34,356 nucleotides of DNA, taken from assembly GCA_023250515.1 (NCBI GenBank), contig JAHFAO010000010.1, positions 1 through 34,356 of the forward strand. The letters run 5' to 3'. The DNA comes from Deltaproteobacteria bacterium (GTDB lineage Bacteria; Desulfobacterota; Binatia; UBA9968). The notes under the pieces were generated by a model. The model saw only the letters and a program-made list of their open reading frames with translations, was not told where the DNA came from and searched no databases. Of this stretch, positions 1 to 10,896 are shown one piece after another (positions within the stretch are counted from its first letter, which is position 1; every line of letters starts with the position of its first letter). The translations under genes were made by a program, and so were the position numbers.

Positions 1-153
1 AAAGTAAACAAGCCGAGTGATGTTGTATTTGCCGGTGAAGCCCGGAACGAGCCTTTGCTTGTGTTCATAGACCCGCCGCTCTAGATCACTTGTGACACCT
101 GTATAAAGGGTGCGCGATTTGTTGGTCATGATGTAAACGTAATATTGTTTCAT
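1..153 (-). CDS. GIY-YIG nuclease superfamily protein, C-terminus cut by window edge
   Basis: Reverse complement from the ATG at 153 reads MKQYYVYIMTNKSRTLYTGVTSDLERRVYEHKQRLVPGFTGKYNITRLVYF, a typical GIY-YIG N-terminus (YVYIM..LYTGVTSDL..R..EHK). Confidence 0.9.
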   Translation of the reverse strand, partial: MKQYYVYIMTNKSRTLYTGVTSDLERRVYEHKQRLVPGFTGKYNITRLVYF

Positions 154-222
154 CCTGCCTAACAGCGACTAGTCCGAGATTCTTCGTCGCTACGCTCCTC
201 AGAATGACATCCACCGCACACA

Positions 223-1578
223 TCAGCCTTCCGTCACCGCCTTGATTGACTCCCACGTGACATCCAAAAGGCTCTTAAGCTCATCTTCGGCTATTGTCAG
301 TGGCGGCATCAGGATGATCACATCCCCTAACGGCCGTATCATTACATCTCTCCTTCGAGCCTCGAGAATGACCTTATGCCCTATTCTTTTTTCCGGCGCG
401 TAGTTCTTGCGCCCGCTTTTATCCTCGACCAGCTCAATTCCGACCATGAAGCCCCATTGGCGGACATCAGCCACGTGAGACAGCGAGAGAAAATCCTCTT
501 CCAGCCTGCGCTTGAGATGCGCGATCTTATCCTGCATCCGTTCGAGAATCTTCTCCTTCTTGAAAATCTCCAAACTAGCGAGAGCTACGGCGCAGCCAAG
601 GGGATTTCCGGTGTACGTGTGCCCATGAAAAAAACTTTTGCACTCTCCATACTCACCGAGAAATGCGGAAAAGATCTCTTCGGTAGCCAGAGTCGCAGCA
701 AGGGGGAGATAGCCGCCGGTGATCCCTTTGGCCAGACAGAGAATGTCCGGGCTCACGCCTGCGTGCTCGCAGGCAAACATCTTGCCGGTGCGGCCAAAGC
801 CAGTGGCCACTTCATCGAGGATGAAGAGAATTCGGTTCTTGCGGCAGATTTCGCTTAGAGCTTTCACATAACCCAATGGCTGGGACCACATCCCCGCTGC
901 CCCCTGCATCAGGGGCTCCATGATAAAGGCGGCAAGGGAGTCCCTCTCCCTGGAAAGCTTCTCTTCGGCTTCTTGAATCGCGCTTTGAAGGGCATCCTGC
1001 TCATTCATGTTTTGAAAGTAGCGAAAGATATGAGGCGGGTTGAGACGCAGTACAGGAAAGAGAAGCGGACGGTGAAAGCGGTGAAAGGTCTCGGAGTAAC
1101 CGACGCTCATGGCCCCAATAGTGTCTCCGTGATAGGCCTCAACGAGGGAAGCGAAGCGCGTGCGCTCTTTCTCCCCTTTGAGCTGCCAGTATTGAAAGGC
1201 CATCTTAAGGGCCACCTCCACTGCCGTAGCTCCGTTGTCCGAATAAAAAACTCGGTTGAGTCCTGACGGAGCGATCTCGATAAGCTTTTCGGCAAGCTCG
1301 ATGCCGGGCACATGGCTCAACCCAAGAAAAGTGGAGTGGGCAACACGGCCAATCTGCTCCCTCAATGCCTCATCTAGCTCTTGCCTTCGATGACCAAAGA
1401 CGTTGCACCAGAGAGAGGAGACCCCATCCAGATATTTCCTGCCCTTGATATCAACGAGATAATGCCCTTCACCTTTGGCAATAATGCATGGCTCCTCTCC
1501 CATCCACTCCTGCATCTGGGTAAAGGGATGCCAGAGGTAGGTATGATCCAGCCGCTTCAGCTCGTTGTTATCTGTCAT
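223..1578 (-). CDS. bioA: adenosylmethionine-8-amino-7-oxononanoate aminotransferase
   Basis: ORF 223..1674; likely start is the internal [28 protein letters not shown] class III aminotransferase motifs ([36 protein letters not shown]). Next to bioF. Confidence 0.93.
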   Translation of the reverse strand: MTDNNELKRLDHTYLWHPFTQMQEWMGEEPCIIAKGEGHYLVDIKGRKYLDGVSSLWCNVFGHRRQELDEALREQIGRVAHSTFLGLSHVPGIELAEKLIEIAPSGLNRVFYSDNGATAVEVALKMAFQYWQLKGEKERTRFASLVEAYHGDTIGAMSVGYSETFHRFHRPLLFPVLRLNPPHIFRYFQNMNEQDALQSAIQEAEEKLSRERDSLAAFIMEPLMQGAAGMWSQPLGYVKALSEICRKNRILFILDEVATGFGRTGKMFACEHAGVSPDILCLAKGITGGYLPLAATLATEEIFSAFLGEYGECKSFFHGHTYTGNPLGCAVALASLEIFKKEKILERMQDKIAHLKRRLEEDFLSLSHVADVRQWGFMVGIELVEDKSGRKNYAPEKRIGHKVILEARRRDVMIRPLGDVIILMPPLTIAEDELKSLLDVTWESIKAVTEG

Positions 1579-1755
1579 CCTTACCAATAGCCTCCGGTGC
1601 GAGCTTGGAGGGCGGGCGGCTGCCCCGAAAAAAGGCAGACGTCCGACACGGACGCTCTCAAAGAAGAGTGGCATCTTGGATTGATCATAATGGAGCAGAG
1701 GGGTAGAGACCCATCGGCTGCCATTGAGGGGCAGTCGGCCGCGCGACCCTTACAT

Positions 1756-2919
1756 CTACAGTTCATTCTTTGCTTTCTCGAACGCGCTTAGCGCCCGGTG
1801 GAGGTGCTCATGTGTATGCGTCGCCATGAGTGTGATCCGCAATCGAGAGCTCCCGGGAGGAACGGTGGGCGGGCGTATTCCCTGGGCAAAGACCCCTTGT
1901 TGCAATAACCGTTCTGAAAAGGCCATGCATTTCTGCGCATCACCGATGATGAGCGGTAGGATCTGGCTTTGACTCTGCCCTAGAGAAAAACCCAGCCTTT
2001 TTAGTCCTTCTCTGAGAGTCCGGCAGTTATGCCATAGGGCAAGACGTCTTTGCGGCTCTTTATTTAAAAGGTTAATGGCAGCAATGGCCATCGCAAGGAC
2101 AGCGGGTGGAAGAGAGGTGGTAAAGATAAAACTCCGAGAGCGGTTAATAAGAAGGTCGCGCAGCGCCTGGCTACCTGCCACATAAGCCCCAAAACCTCCC
2201 AGGGCCTTGCCCAGAGTCCCCATCTGAACTGGAACTCGTTTTCCTAGCCCCAATTTGGCTACGACGCCAGCCCCATTCGGCCCAAAGACCCCCGTGGCAT
2301 GGGCCTCATCAACCATAAGCATCGTCCCATATCGTTCCGCGAGATCAACGAGATCTGCAAGCGGGGCTTCATCTCCATCCATACTGAAGAGGGTCTCTGT
2401 AACAACTAGCCTTCGACCTTTCCCAGACGCTTTTTTTAACTCTTCCTCCAGGCGCTCCAAATCGCAGTGAGGATAGACTATTATCTTCGCCCGCGAGAGG
2501 CGGCAACCATCGATGATGCTGGCGTGGTTCAAGGCATCGCTAAAGATCACATCTCCTTCTCCCACCAGGGTGGAGAGGATACCAATGTTGGCTTGAAAGC
2601 CGGAGTTAAAAACCAGCGCGGCCTGAGTTCCTTTAAGCTCAGCGATTTTTTCTTCCAGCTCTTCATGGAGCGTCATGTTCCCCGATATGAGACGCGAGGC
2701 TCCAGAGCCACAGCCATAGCGATCAATGGCCTCTTTCGCCGCTTCGCGCAGCGCTGGATGATTGGCCAGTCCCAGGTAGTTGTTGGAGGAGAAATTCAGG
2801 ACCTCCTTGCCGTCGAGGATCAAAGTAGGCCCCTGCTCTCCTTCCACGCGGCGGAGTCTTCGATAGAGTCCCTCCTGCCTCATTTTCTCCAACTCATTTG
2901 GAATGAAATCCGTTGTCAT
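1756..2919 (-). CDS. bioF: 8-amino-7-oxononanoate synthase (KAPA synthase family)
   Basis: 387 aa; [69 protein letters not shown] are alpha-oxoamine synthase motifs. Confidence 0.92.
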   Translation of the reverse strand: MTTDFIPNELEKMRQEGLYRRLRRVEGEQGPTLILDGKEVLNFSSNNYLGLANHPALREAAKEAIDRYGCGSGASRLISGNMTLHEELEEKIAELKGTQAALVFNSGFQANIGILSTLVGEGDVIFSDALNHASIIDGCRLSRAKIIVYPHCDLERLEEELKKASGKGRRLVVTETLFSMDGDEAPLADLVDLAERYGTMLMVDEAHATGVFGPNGAGVVAKLGLGKRVPVQMGTLGKALGGFGAYVAGSQALRDLLINRSRSFIFTTSLPPAVLAMAIAAINLLNKEPQRRLALWHNCRTLREGLKRLGFSLGQSQSQILPLIIGDAQKCMAFSERLLQQGVFAQGIRPPTVPPGSSRLRITLMATHTHEHLHRALSAFEKAKNEL

Positions 2920-3030
2920 CTCAAGGCTAGACTTATTATAAGGTAGGCTTCATGGCAACCAGGGAGGTTGGTTCTTGGTTTGTGATATAATCCGTGAACT
3001 TGATCTCCTAGGATCGGCCTATCATTCCCT

Positions 3031-4533
3031 ATGGCTCATAGCAGAGTAACCCTCGACGAGCTAATACAGCGAGCTACGAGCGGACAGAGCTTTAATCACC
3101 ATCTCCTTTTTCGCCCTTCCTTGGTTTATCAAATGCTCTTTGATCCCTTCTGGATCTGGTGTGAATACCACGCTCCCAAGGAGGAAGCCGTGGATGAGAA
3201 GAGCCGTTACGACGAGATGCGGCTCCAGCGGGGAAAAGAGTTCGAAGAGAGCTGGGTGCGGAGTCACTATCCCTCAGCGGTTGCGATCGAGCCGGATTTT
3301 GGCTTTGAAGCACTCAAGAACACCCTGCGGGCAATGCTGGAAGGGGCCAGGGCGATATACCAACCCCATCTGTGGGACCTAGGGGGAGAGACTTACGGGA
3401 AGGGTGACCTCCTAATCTGCGACGATAGCCGTGCGTCTGACCTTGGACCTTTTCACTACCGCTTGGTGGAGATAAAGAGGTCTGGATCCTTGCAGGATTA
3501 CCATGTTCTCCAGGCGGCCTTCTATAACCGGATGCTAGGAAAGCTACAGGGATATATTCCGGAGCAGATCACCCTTGTTCTAAAAGAGACTAAGGAGAGC
3601 GTGTCCTACGCTGATAGGGAAAAGGCGCTTGATGAAACGATTTTACGATGGAAGGCCTTGCGTGACGGAGATTTCGTTCCTGAACCAGGAAGGCCGCCAA
3701 GGGTTACGGCCTCGCCCTGGCGGCTCTATGGAAGCAAGCTCGTAGAAACAAGGAAGGATTTGGTCCTCTTGGCTGGTGTCCCCAGGGGAGAACGAGCGAA
3801 GCTTCGTAGGGCGGGAATCCACAGGGTCGATCAGCTCTGGAACCTACAACTAGAGGAGAGCTGCGAAATTCTTGGCGAACACTATGGGACCACAGCCTAT
3901 TATGTGACGCAGGCCTACAAGACAGGGCAGCCTATCCTTAAGCCTGGATGTCAGCTGACCATTCCCCGAGCCAAACGACTCCTATACTTTGACTTTGAAA
4001 CTTCTGATGAAGTGCATCCAACAGAACCTCCTCATATCTACCTCATCGGCTGCTGGGATGCGATGCGGGACCAGTACGTCAAATTTCTTGCCCGGGGAGC
4101 GGGAGATGAGGGGGGAATCTTTAACGGGTTCCTTGACTATGTCGGTGATTTGGAGAATACACGGCTATATCACTGGACCGATTTTGAGATTAGGCAGATT
4201 AAGAAAGTTATCCGGCGCTGGCCAGCTCTAGAGGGGCCATTGGAAAGATTGATCTCATGCTGTGTCGATCTCAAACAAACAATCCAATCGACTGTTTACC
4301 TACCCGTCCCCACATTTTCCATCAAATCTGTGGCTCCTGCTCTGGGTTTCAACTGGCGGCAGGCTCACATAGGGGCCTTTGAAGCGATGGTTTGTTACTG
4401 GAACTATTTGGATAGCAGGGAGAAATCCGAAATGGATAAAGCGATCCTTTATAACGAGGATGACTGCCTAGCCATGTGGCATGTTGATCAAGAGCTTACG
4501 AAACGTTTGACAAAAACGAACTTGATAGCGTAG
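3031..4533 (+). CDS. TM0106 family RecB-like putative nuclease (RecB/Cas4-like N-terminus plus RNase H-like C-terminus)
   Basis: 500 aa; LVEIKRSGSLQDYHVLQAAFYNRML (RecB-like), then LLYFDFETSDE, IYLIGCWD, YNEDDCLAMWHV (DEDD/RNase H-like). Confidence 0.78.
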   Translation: MAHSRVTLDELIQRATSGQSFNHHLLFRPSLVYQMLFDPFWIWCEYHAPKEEAVDEKSRYDEMRLQRGKEFEESWVRSHYPSAVAIEPDFGFEALKNTLRAMLEGARAIYQPHLWDLGGETYGKGDLLICDDSRASDLGPFHYRLVEIKRSGSLQDYHVLQAAFYNRMLGKLQGYIPEQITLVLKETKESVSYADREKALDETILRWKALRDGDFVPEPGRPPRVTASPWRLYGSKLVETRKDLVLLAGVPRGERAKLRRAGIHRVDQLWNLQLEESCEILGEHYGTTAYYVTQAYKTGQPILKPGCQLTIPRAKRLLYFDFETSDEVHPTEPPHIYLIGCWDAMRDQYVKFLARGAGDEGGIFNGFLDYVGDLENTRLYHWTDFEIRQIKKVIRRWPALEGPLERLISCCVDLKQTIQSTVYLPVPTFSIKSVAPALGFNWRQAHIGAFEAMVCYWNYLDSREKSEMDKAILYNEDDCLAMWHVDQELTKRLTKTNLIA

Positions 4534-4585
4534 GTTGCTTCGAAATCCAGGATTTTTTTCTCAGTTGCTTCAGCGAGGTTTGTAA

Positions 4586-5572
4586 ATGAAATTCGGGATG
4601 TTCGTAATCGGAGACTACCACCCTCAGGCGAACAAGTCTTTGAGCGATTATTATGAGCAGATGCTGGAACAGGTAAAATGGGCTGAGGATCTCGGATATG
4701 AGTGTTTCTGGTTTGGAGAGCACCACTTTGACTTTTTTGGAGTGATTCCCTCTCCTCCGGTTTTCATGTCCGTCGCGGCAAAGCGGACTACGAAGATCCG
4801 GTTGGGCGTCGCCGTATCTCTTCTTCCTTACCGTAATCCTATTTTTGTTGCAGAAGAATACGCGATGGTGGATGTGTTGAGCGGTGGCAGGCTGGACTTC
4901 GGCGTTGGCAGAGGAACGCCGCCGGAATTAGTGGGCTTCGGGGTCAAAGAAGATAACCGAGACCTACTGGTGGAAAGCCTCGAGGTGGTTAAGATGGCCT
5001 GGCGCGAAGGGAAGGTTTCTTTTAAGGGGAGATACCATCAAATTCATGACGTGTCATTAAACGTCACACCCGTTCAGAAACCCACTCCTCCGTTGTACTT
5101 CGCCGCCTTGAGTCCTGGCTCTTATAAGGTCGCAGGAGAGCAGGGGTATCCCATTCTCGGGATTCCTTTTGCGAGCTGCAAGGACATCGCCGAGGTCAAG
5201 GAGAAGGTGTCCTTTTATAAGGACACCCTTTCGCGCTTCGGGCATAATCCTGCTGCCTTTGATGTCGTTCAATGCTTTCATGCCCACGTGGCCCCAAGCG
5301 ATGAAGAGGCCGATAGAAACGCCAGAGGCGCCATGAGCCTCTACTATAATGCGCGACTTCACATAAGACCGCGTACTTACGATCAGCTTTATGGGGAAAG
5401 GATGATCATGGTGGGCGACCCTAAACGTTGCATCGGGCAAATAGAGGAAATCAGAGAGACGGGAACCAACTATATTATCTTCATGATGAACTTTGCCACC
5501 TTGGAGCAGAAAAAAATCCTCGAGTCCATGGAGATCATGGCTAAAGAGGTGATTCCAAAGTTCGCTGAATGA
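4586..5572 (+). CDS. LLM class flavin-dependent oxidoreductase (luciferase-like monooxygenase)
   Basis: 328 aa; MKFGMFVIGDYHP, FWFGEHHFDFFG, IRLGVAVSLLPYRNPIFVAEEYAMVDVLSGGRLDFGVGRG. Confidence 0.9.
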   Translation: MKFGMFVIGDYHPQANKSLSDYYEQMLEQVKWAEDLGYECFWFGEHHFDFFGVIPSPPVFMSVAAKRTTKIRLGVAVSLLPYRNPIFVAEEYAMVDVLSGGRLDFGVGRGTPPELVGFGVKEDNRDLLVESLEVVKMAWREGKVSFKGRYHQIHDVSLNVTPVQKPTPPLYFAALSPGSYKVAGEQGYPILGIPFASCKDIAEVKEKVSFYKDTLSRFGHNPAAFDVVQCFHAHVAPSDEEADRNARGAMSLYYNARLHIRPRTYDQLYGERMIMVGDPKRCIGQIEEIRETGTNYIIFMMNFATLEQKKILESMEIMAKEVIPKFAE

Positions 5573-5772
5573 ATCCATCTGCATACAGCCCCCCGGGAAA
5601 CAGTAGATCTCCTTCCACACGTCAGCACGCAATCGCATTTAAACTGAGTCCAGCCCGCACAGCCGCCTCAGGCCACCGGGTCAGTTACGGTTATTGACCC
5701 CTCGGCATAGAGTGTTATAGGGGTAGATGAGGCTACTGTATAATAGGTAATTACTGCAAAGGAGGGAAGCCT

Positions 5773-6795
5773 ATGTTGCGAAGCAGAAATTTCAGATTGG
5801 TCACAACCTCCTGGACTTTTTTTCTTGTCTTGCTCCTGGTAGTCGCCTTGCCGGTGTGGAGCGAGACTCTCGACGAGCTCCACAAGAAGGCTCTAAAAGA
5901 AGACGGGGTTCTAAACTGTTATTGTTCACTCGCTCAGATCAATGCAGAGAAGATTTACCCGGTGTTTGAAAAGCGCTTTCCCGGTATCAGGATCAACCAT
6001 GTGGATGCTACGTCCGATAAGCTTGCGGCTCGCGCTATCACTGAAGCTCGAGGGGGCAGGGTTATTGCTGATGTCCTGGAATTTGGACTTGAGAACGTAA
6101 TACAGGTTTATGAGCAGGGCCTTGTGCTAGAGAAGCTCCCGCCTGAAGCGGCAGACTATCCGGCTACCTTAAAAGGATCATATTGGGTTGCGAACAATAT
6201 GATCTTTTTCGTCGGTGCATGGAATACCGATCGGGTCAAGAAGCAGGAAGAGCCCAAGTCTTTTGACGATTTTGCCGATCCCAAATGGAAAGGCAGGCTG
6301 ATTGCTGAGCCGAGAGATGCGGAGCTGGTCATAGGGCTGATGCACAAGCACAAGAGCCTGGAGAAAGCCCGCGCCATCCTCAGTAAGATCGCCGCCAACA
6401 ACGTGGAGTTCCACAAGGGACACTCGCAGCTTGCAGAGTTATTAGTGGCCGGACAGGCAGGGGCTTGTTTTACCTGCTATTCTCACCATTATCCGCCGCG
6501 GATCAAGAAGGGGGCGCCGCTGGGTTATTTTCTTACAGAAGGAATCGCAGGGATCATCGTAGTTGCAGTCATGAAGAATCCGCCTCATCCGAACACCGCG
6601 TGGCTCTTCGCGCGGTGGGCTGCGTCAGAGGAGGGCCAAAAGGTTTATGCCATGGGCGGCCGCACACCGGCTCATCCGAAGGTCGAACCCACTGAGAAAA
6701 TCCGGCCGAAGACAATCTATGCGGTTGGGGCCGACGACGTGAAACAGTTTCCCAAGTACGAGAAGATATGGAAAGAGATATTCAAATTGCGGTGA
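5773..6795 (+). CDS. ABC transporter substrate-binding protein (extracellular solute-binding, Fe3+/polyamine type), paralog 1
   Basis: 340 aa with N-terminal signal peptide; ARAITEARGGRVIADV and WLFARWAASEEGQKVYAMGGRTPAHPKVEP. Closely similar to the next ORF. Confidence 0.87.
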   Translation: MLRSRNFRLVTTSWTFFLVLLLVVALPVWSETLDELHKKALKEDGVLNCYCSLAQINAEKIYPVFEKRFPGIRINHVDATSDKLAARAITEARGGRVIADVLEFGLENVIQVYEQGLVLEKLPPEAADYPATLKGSYWVANNMIFFVGAWNTDRVKKQEEPKSFDDFADPKWKGRLIAEPRDAELVIGLMHKHKSLEKARAILSKIAANNVEFHKGHSQLAELLVAGQAGACFTCYSHHYPPRIKKGAPLGYFLTEGIAGIIVVAVMKNPPHPNTAWLFARWAASEEGQKVYAMGGRTPAHPKVEPTEKIRPKTIYAVGADDVKQFPKYEKIWKEIFKLR

Positions 6796-6886
6796 GGGGA
6801 AACGAGCGTAAGAGAGAAGGCCACGCTTGTCGTAAACAGAGTATGAAACCAAAGCGGGTACAGGAAGCAAGGTTGACCTGACCTGA

Positions 6887-7933
6887 ATGGATTCGATAGA
6901 AGGAGGTTTTATGCATAGAAAAAAACGGCTAGGTTTTCTCATTCTTTGCGGTCTGATTCTGAGTTGCCTGCTCTTCCTCTCCTACTCGCCGGCAACGAGC
7001 CAGACCTTAGACGAGGTCTATAAGCAGGCGTTAAAGGAGGGAGGGACCCTTAACTTTTACGGGACCCTGGCCCAGATCAATGCAGCCAAAATTCTTCCTG
7101 AGTTCGAGAAGCGCTTCCCTGGGATTAAAGTCAATCACGTTGACGCCACTGCTGATAAACTTGCGGCCCGCGCTATTACCGAAGCCCGTGGAGGAAGAGT
7201 CATAGCGGACATTTTCCAATTTGCGCTTGAAAACATCGTGCAGGTCTACGAGCAGGGGCTTGTCCTGGAAAAGCTTCCACCCGAAGCGGCGGCCTACCCC
7301 GACAACTTGAAAGGTTCGTATTGGCTGGCGTCCGAACCGATCTTTATTATTGGCGCTTGGAATACGAACTTAGTCAAAAAAGCGGACGAACCCAGGCAAT
7401 TTGAAGACTTTGCCGATCTTAAATGGAAAAACAAGCTAATTGGCGAGCCCAGGGATGCAGAGCTGCTGATAGGCATGACTCACAAGTATAAGAGCATGGA
7501 GAAGGCTGTTTCCCTGCTTAAGAAGATTGCCACAAATAGTGTGGAGTTTCATAAAGGCCACTCCCAGCTTGCTGAATTGTTGGTGGCGGGTCAGGCCGCG
7601 GCCTGCATCACCTGCTACGCCCACCACTACCCGCCCCGAATCAAGAAGGGCGCTCCGGTCAACTATATGCTGGCGGAAGGAATCGCTACTATAACTGCAA
7701 CCGCGCTTCCGAAGGGCGCGCCTCATCCGAACACGGCGTGGCTCTTCGCGCGTTGGTCCGCTAGTGAGGAGGGACAAAAGGTTTATGCCATGGGTGGCCG
7801 GACGCCGGCCCATCCTAAGGTAGAGCCGGTTGAGAAGACTCGGCCGGAAAAAATCTACGCCGTGACTGCCGCCGAGCTTAAAGAGTTTTCTAAATACGAG
7901 AAAATTTGGAAAGAGATCTTCCGGCTCCGGTAA
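6887..7933 (+). CDS. ABC transporter substrate-binding protein, paralog 2 (start may be internal Met at 6911)
   Basis: 348 aa; long shared blocks with 5773..6795 (KRFPGIKVNHVDAT.DKLAARAITEARGGRVIADI; HKGHSQLAELLVAGQA.ACITCY.HHYPPRIKKGAP). RBS-like aggagg precedes the 6911 ATG. Confidence 0.87.
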   Translation: MDSIEGGFMHRKKRLGFLILCGLILSCLLFLSYSPATSQTLDEVYKQALKEGGTLNFYGTLAQINAAKILPEFEKRFPGIKVNHVDATADKLAARAITEARGGRVIADIFQFALENIVQVYEQGLVLEKLPPEAAAYPDNLKGSYWLASEPIFIIGAWNTNLVKKADEPRQFEDFADLKWKNKLIGEPRDAELLIGMTHKYKSMEKAVSLLKKIATNSVEFHKGHSQLAELLVAGQAAACITCYAHHYPPRIKKGAPVNYMLAEGIATITATALPKGAPHPNTAWLFARWSASEEGQKVYAMGGRTPAHPKVEPVEKTRPEKIYAVTAAELKEFSKYEKIWKEIFRLR

Positions 7934-7980
7934 GAGGCCTTTACGATCCATAGGTCTTGCGGCTGTGACAGGGGTCAAGC

Positions 7981-9711
7981 ATGTCTACGATCGCGCTGCC
8001 AAGAAGTGTCAGGGATACCATTCCGCTCTTCCGTGATCCTGCGCTGCTCATCCCTGTAGTAGGGACAGGGGTACTCATCTATTTGGCTATCCTGCCCCTT
8101 TTTATGCTTCTCCTGGGAAGTTTCCAGGCCGAGGTTGCTCCGCGTGAGTTCGTCCTTACATTGAAGAACTATAAGAACGCATATGCCAGCGAGTATACTT
8201 ACTCAACGTTCAAAAACTCGCTTATCTTTGCCGCCGGTTCTTCGGCGCTGACTTTCTTCTTTGGGACTCTGCTGGCATGGCTAGTCGAGCGCACAAACAC
8301 GCCGCTGAGAGTGGTTTTCATTCCGATTGCGGTGGTCCCGCTAATTTTGCCAGGGGTGCTGGAAGCGATTGCTTGGATCTTTCTCCTTAGCCCTAAGTTT
8401 GGTTACATCAATGTGGCATTGATGCACATCTTCGGTTTGGAGTCGGCGCCCTTCAATGTTTTTTCTCTTGGCGGAATGATTTGGGTTCATTCGGTCGGGC
8501 AGGTTCCGCTCGCCTTTCTAATGATGGTGGCGGCATTTAAGTCGATGGACCCTGCGCTCGAAGAATCCGCCATGATGTCCGGCGCTAATACTTCGCAGAC
8601 CCTGCGGCGGATTACGCTTCGTTTGCTCATGCCGACTTCAGCTTCCGTACTCCTCATCCTTTTCGTGCGCACACTGGAGTCTTTTGAAACCCCAGCTCTA
8701 ATTGGTATCCCGGCTCGCATCTATGTTTATACCAGTGAGATTTATCTCGCCTTCAATGAATACCCACCGGACTATGGTCGCGGGGCCGCGCTGGCGGTCG
8801 GCCTGCTCATTCTTAGCGCGGCTGGGGTCTGGCTTTACACGAGATCGACGCGTGAGGGGAAAAAGTTTCAAACCGTGACCGGTAAGGCCTTCAGGCCGCG
8901 TCAATTCGATCTCGGACCCTGGCGTTGGGTCGGTTTCGGATTTCTGATGGTTTATTTCTTGGTAGTCGTGCTTCTTCCCTTCTTAGTTATGCTGTGGGCA
9001 TCGTTTTTGCCATTCTTTGCCACTCCGAGTTCGGATGCCCTTGGAAAACTGACCTTCGAGAATTACCGATATTTGTTTGGTTTTAGGCCGTTTTGGGATG
9101 CGATGCAGAACAGCATCGTTCTAGCGTTAATGAGTGCAACCGTGGCGATGGTACTTACCTCTTTAATTGCCTGGATTGTTTATAAGAGCAGGCTTCCTGG
9201 ATCCTGGGTGCTGGATTTTCTCGCCTTCGTCCCCATTACCGTACCCGGCATAGTTCTTGGCATGGCACTCATCCTGCTTTATGTGGCCTTCCCAATTCCT
9301 ATCTACGGGACCATTTGGGTTTTAATGATCGCCTATGTCACAAGGTACATCCCATACGGGATGCGTTCGGCATCGGGGGCGATTCTGCAGATCCATGGCG
9401 AACTTGAGGAAGCGGCGGCCGCTTCAGGGGCCTCCTGGTGGGAAACTTTTAAGCGGGTCACCCTGCCGCTACTGAGACCCGGATTTGTCGCTGGATGGAT
9501 TTACATCTGTATTGTCTCCTTTCGAGAGTTTTCAACGTCTGTCCTCCTGGCCACCGGAGAGAGCCGAGTGTTGTCGATCTTACTCTTCACTATGTTCGAA
9601 CAGGGACAGGTGACGGTGGTGGCGGCGATCGGCATCTTGATGATCCTGACTCTACTGACCATTGTCGCAGTGTTTTACAAGCTTTCGGGTCGAGTTGGAA
9701 TTCAGACCTAA
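7981..9711 (+). CDS. iron(III)-type ABC transporter permease, two fused permease domains
   Basis: 576 aa, many TM segments; two EAA-type loops (EESAMMSGANTSQTLRRITLRLLMP and EEAAAASGASWWETFKRVTLPLLRP). Confidence 0.9.
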   Translation: MSTIALPRSVRDTIPLFRDPALLIPVVGTGVLIYLAILPLFMLLLGSFQAEVAPREFVLTLKNYKNAYASEYTYSTFKNSLIFAAGSSALTFFFGTLLAWLVERTNTPLRVVFIPIAVVPLILPGVLEAIAWIFLLSPKFGYINVALMHIFGLESAPFNVFSLGGMIWVHSVGQVPLAFLMMVAAFKSMDPALEESAMMSGANTSQTLRRITLRLLMPTSASVLLILFVRTLESFETPALIGIPARIYVYTSEIYLAFNEYPPDYGRGAALAVGLLILSAAGVWLYTRSTREGKKFQTVTGKAFRPRQFDLGPWRWVGFGFLMVYFLVVVLLPFLVMLWASFLPFFATPSSDALGKLTFENYRYLFGFRPFWDAMQNSIVLALMSATVAMVLTSLIAWIVYKSRLPGSWVLDFLAFVPITVPGIVLGMALILLYVAFPIPIYGTIWVLMIAYVTRYIPYGMRSASGAILQIHGELEEAAAASGASWWETFKRVTLPLLRPGFVAGWIYICIVSFREFSTSVLLATGESRVLSILLFTMFEQGQVTVVAAIGILMILTLLTIVAVFYKLSGRVGIQT

Positions 9712-9725
9712 TCGTGGGATAAGCC

Positions 9726-10826
9726 GTGATCGAAGTTCGCACTCTGGTAAAAACCTTTTCCGAACGTCGTGGCGACCACAGCGTAAAAGCGGTTGACCAG
9801 GTGACTTTTAAAGTCGAGGAGGGACGATTCTATACGCTCCTCGGGCCTTCGGGCTGCGGCAAAACCACGACGCTGCGATGCATCGCTGGACTCGAGAGGC
9901 CCGATTCGGGGGAGATCGAGGTTGCCGGCGCGAAGGTCTACTCGTCGTCGACCGGGGCTTTTCTCCCTGCGTATCGTCGGCCGATTGGGATGGTCTTTCA
10001 GAGCTATGCCATATGGCCTCATCTGACCGTCTTTGAAAATGTCGCGTTCCCCCTACGGGTGGGCAAACAGCGCTTGGGGAGTGGAGAAATCAGCAAAAAG
10101 GTCCGAAACGCGCTCGAACTGGTCGAACTTGGCGGCCTGGAAGAACGCATGGCGACTCAGCTATCGGGCGGACAGCAGCAGCGTCTCGCTCTGGCTCGTG
10201 CGCTTGTTCGCGAGCCCAAGGTGCTTCTGCTTGACGAACCGCTCAGCAATCTTGACGCAAAATTGCGCGAACGGATGAGGGTGGAGTTGCGCGAACTTCA
10301 ACGACGGCTCAGAATAACGACTCTATATGTCACCCACGACCAGATCGAGGCGCTTTCCATGTCCAATGTCGTCGCCGTAATGAGTGCGGGTGTGATTGTG
10401 CAAGAGGGTTCCCCGCGAGAGATCTACATGCACCCGAAAACGCAGTTCGTGGCGCAGTTCATCGGTTCCACGAATCAGTTGTCCGGCAAGGTGCGGAGCG
10501 TTAAGGGAGAAGGGTTGGTTTGCGTGGGCACAGAGGTGGGGGAGATCTCCTGTGGGATGATGGATGATGTCTCTTCCGGATCGGAAGTGGTGGTCGTGGT
10601 TCGGCCGGAAAGTGTAGTGCTGCATCGAAAGAGACCTGCGGAAGCGGCGAATGTGGTTGAGGGTAAAGTGGCGACGGTGATGTTTCTCGGCGAGTATCTG
10701 GACTGCGCCATTGAGCTTGGAAAAGTCGTTCTGCAAACCCACCAGCCGCACTCCTTAGACGTGCACCGTGGAGAAACAGTCTGGGTAGAATTGCCGCCGG
10801 GCGAGTGCATGGCCCTACCCCAGTAA
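9726..10826 (+). CDS. ABC transporter ATP-binding protein (PotA/FbpC-like)
   Basis: GTG start; Walker A GPSGCGKTTTLRCIAGLERP, signature LSGGQQQRLALARALVREPKVLLLDEPLSNLDAKLR, C-terminal TOBE-like region. Confidence 0.93.
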   Translation: MIEVRTLVKTFSERRGDHSVKAVDQVTFKVEEGRFYTLLGPSGCGKTTTLRCIAGLERPDSGEIEVAGAKVYSSSTGAFLPAYRRPIGMVFQSYAIWPHLTVFENVAFPLRVGKQRLGSGEISKKVRNALELVELGGLEERMATQLSGGQQQRLALARALVREPKVLLLDEPLSNLDAKLRERMRVELRELQRRLRITTLYVTHDQIEALSMSNVVAVMSAGVIVQEGSPREIYMHPKTQFVAQFIGSTNQLSGKVRSVKGEGLVCVGTEVGEISCGMMDDVSSGSEVVVVVRPESVVLHRKRPAEAANVVEGKVATVMFLGEYLDCAIELGKVVLQTHQPHSLDVHRGETVWVELPPGECMALPQ

Positions 10827-10896
10827 CAGTCAGTTCTCGATGACAGTTTCCAAGAATTACCCAGTCTCCGTCTTTCCCGCCAGCGGTTTCTTCCAT

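Noticed and set aside
376-858. Plus-strand 160-aa ORF inside bioA
   Set aside because: Antisense shadow of a well-supported minus-strand gene; no family-like motifs.
3031-4533. RecB-like nuclease as part of a CRISPR or defence locus (Cas4-like)
   Set aside because: No cas genes or defence partners nearby; TM0106-type proteins occur as standalone genes.
5057-5638. Minus-strand 193-aa ORF over the LLM oxidoreductase
   Set aside because: Shadow ORF opposite a clear coding region.
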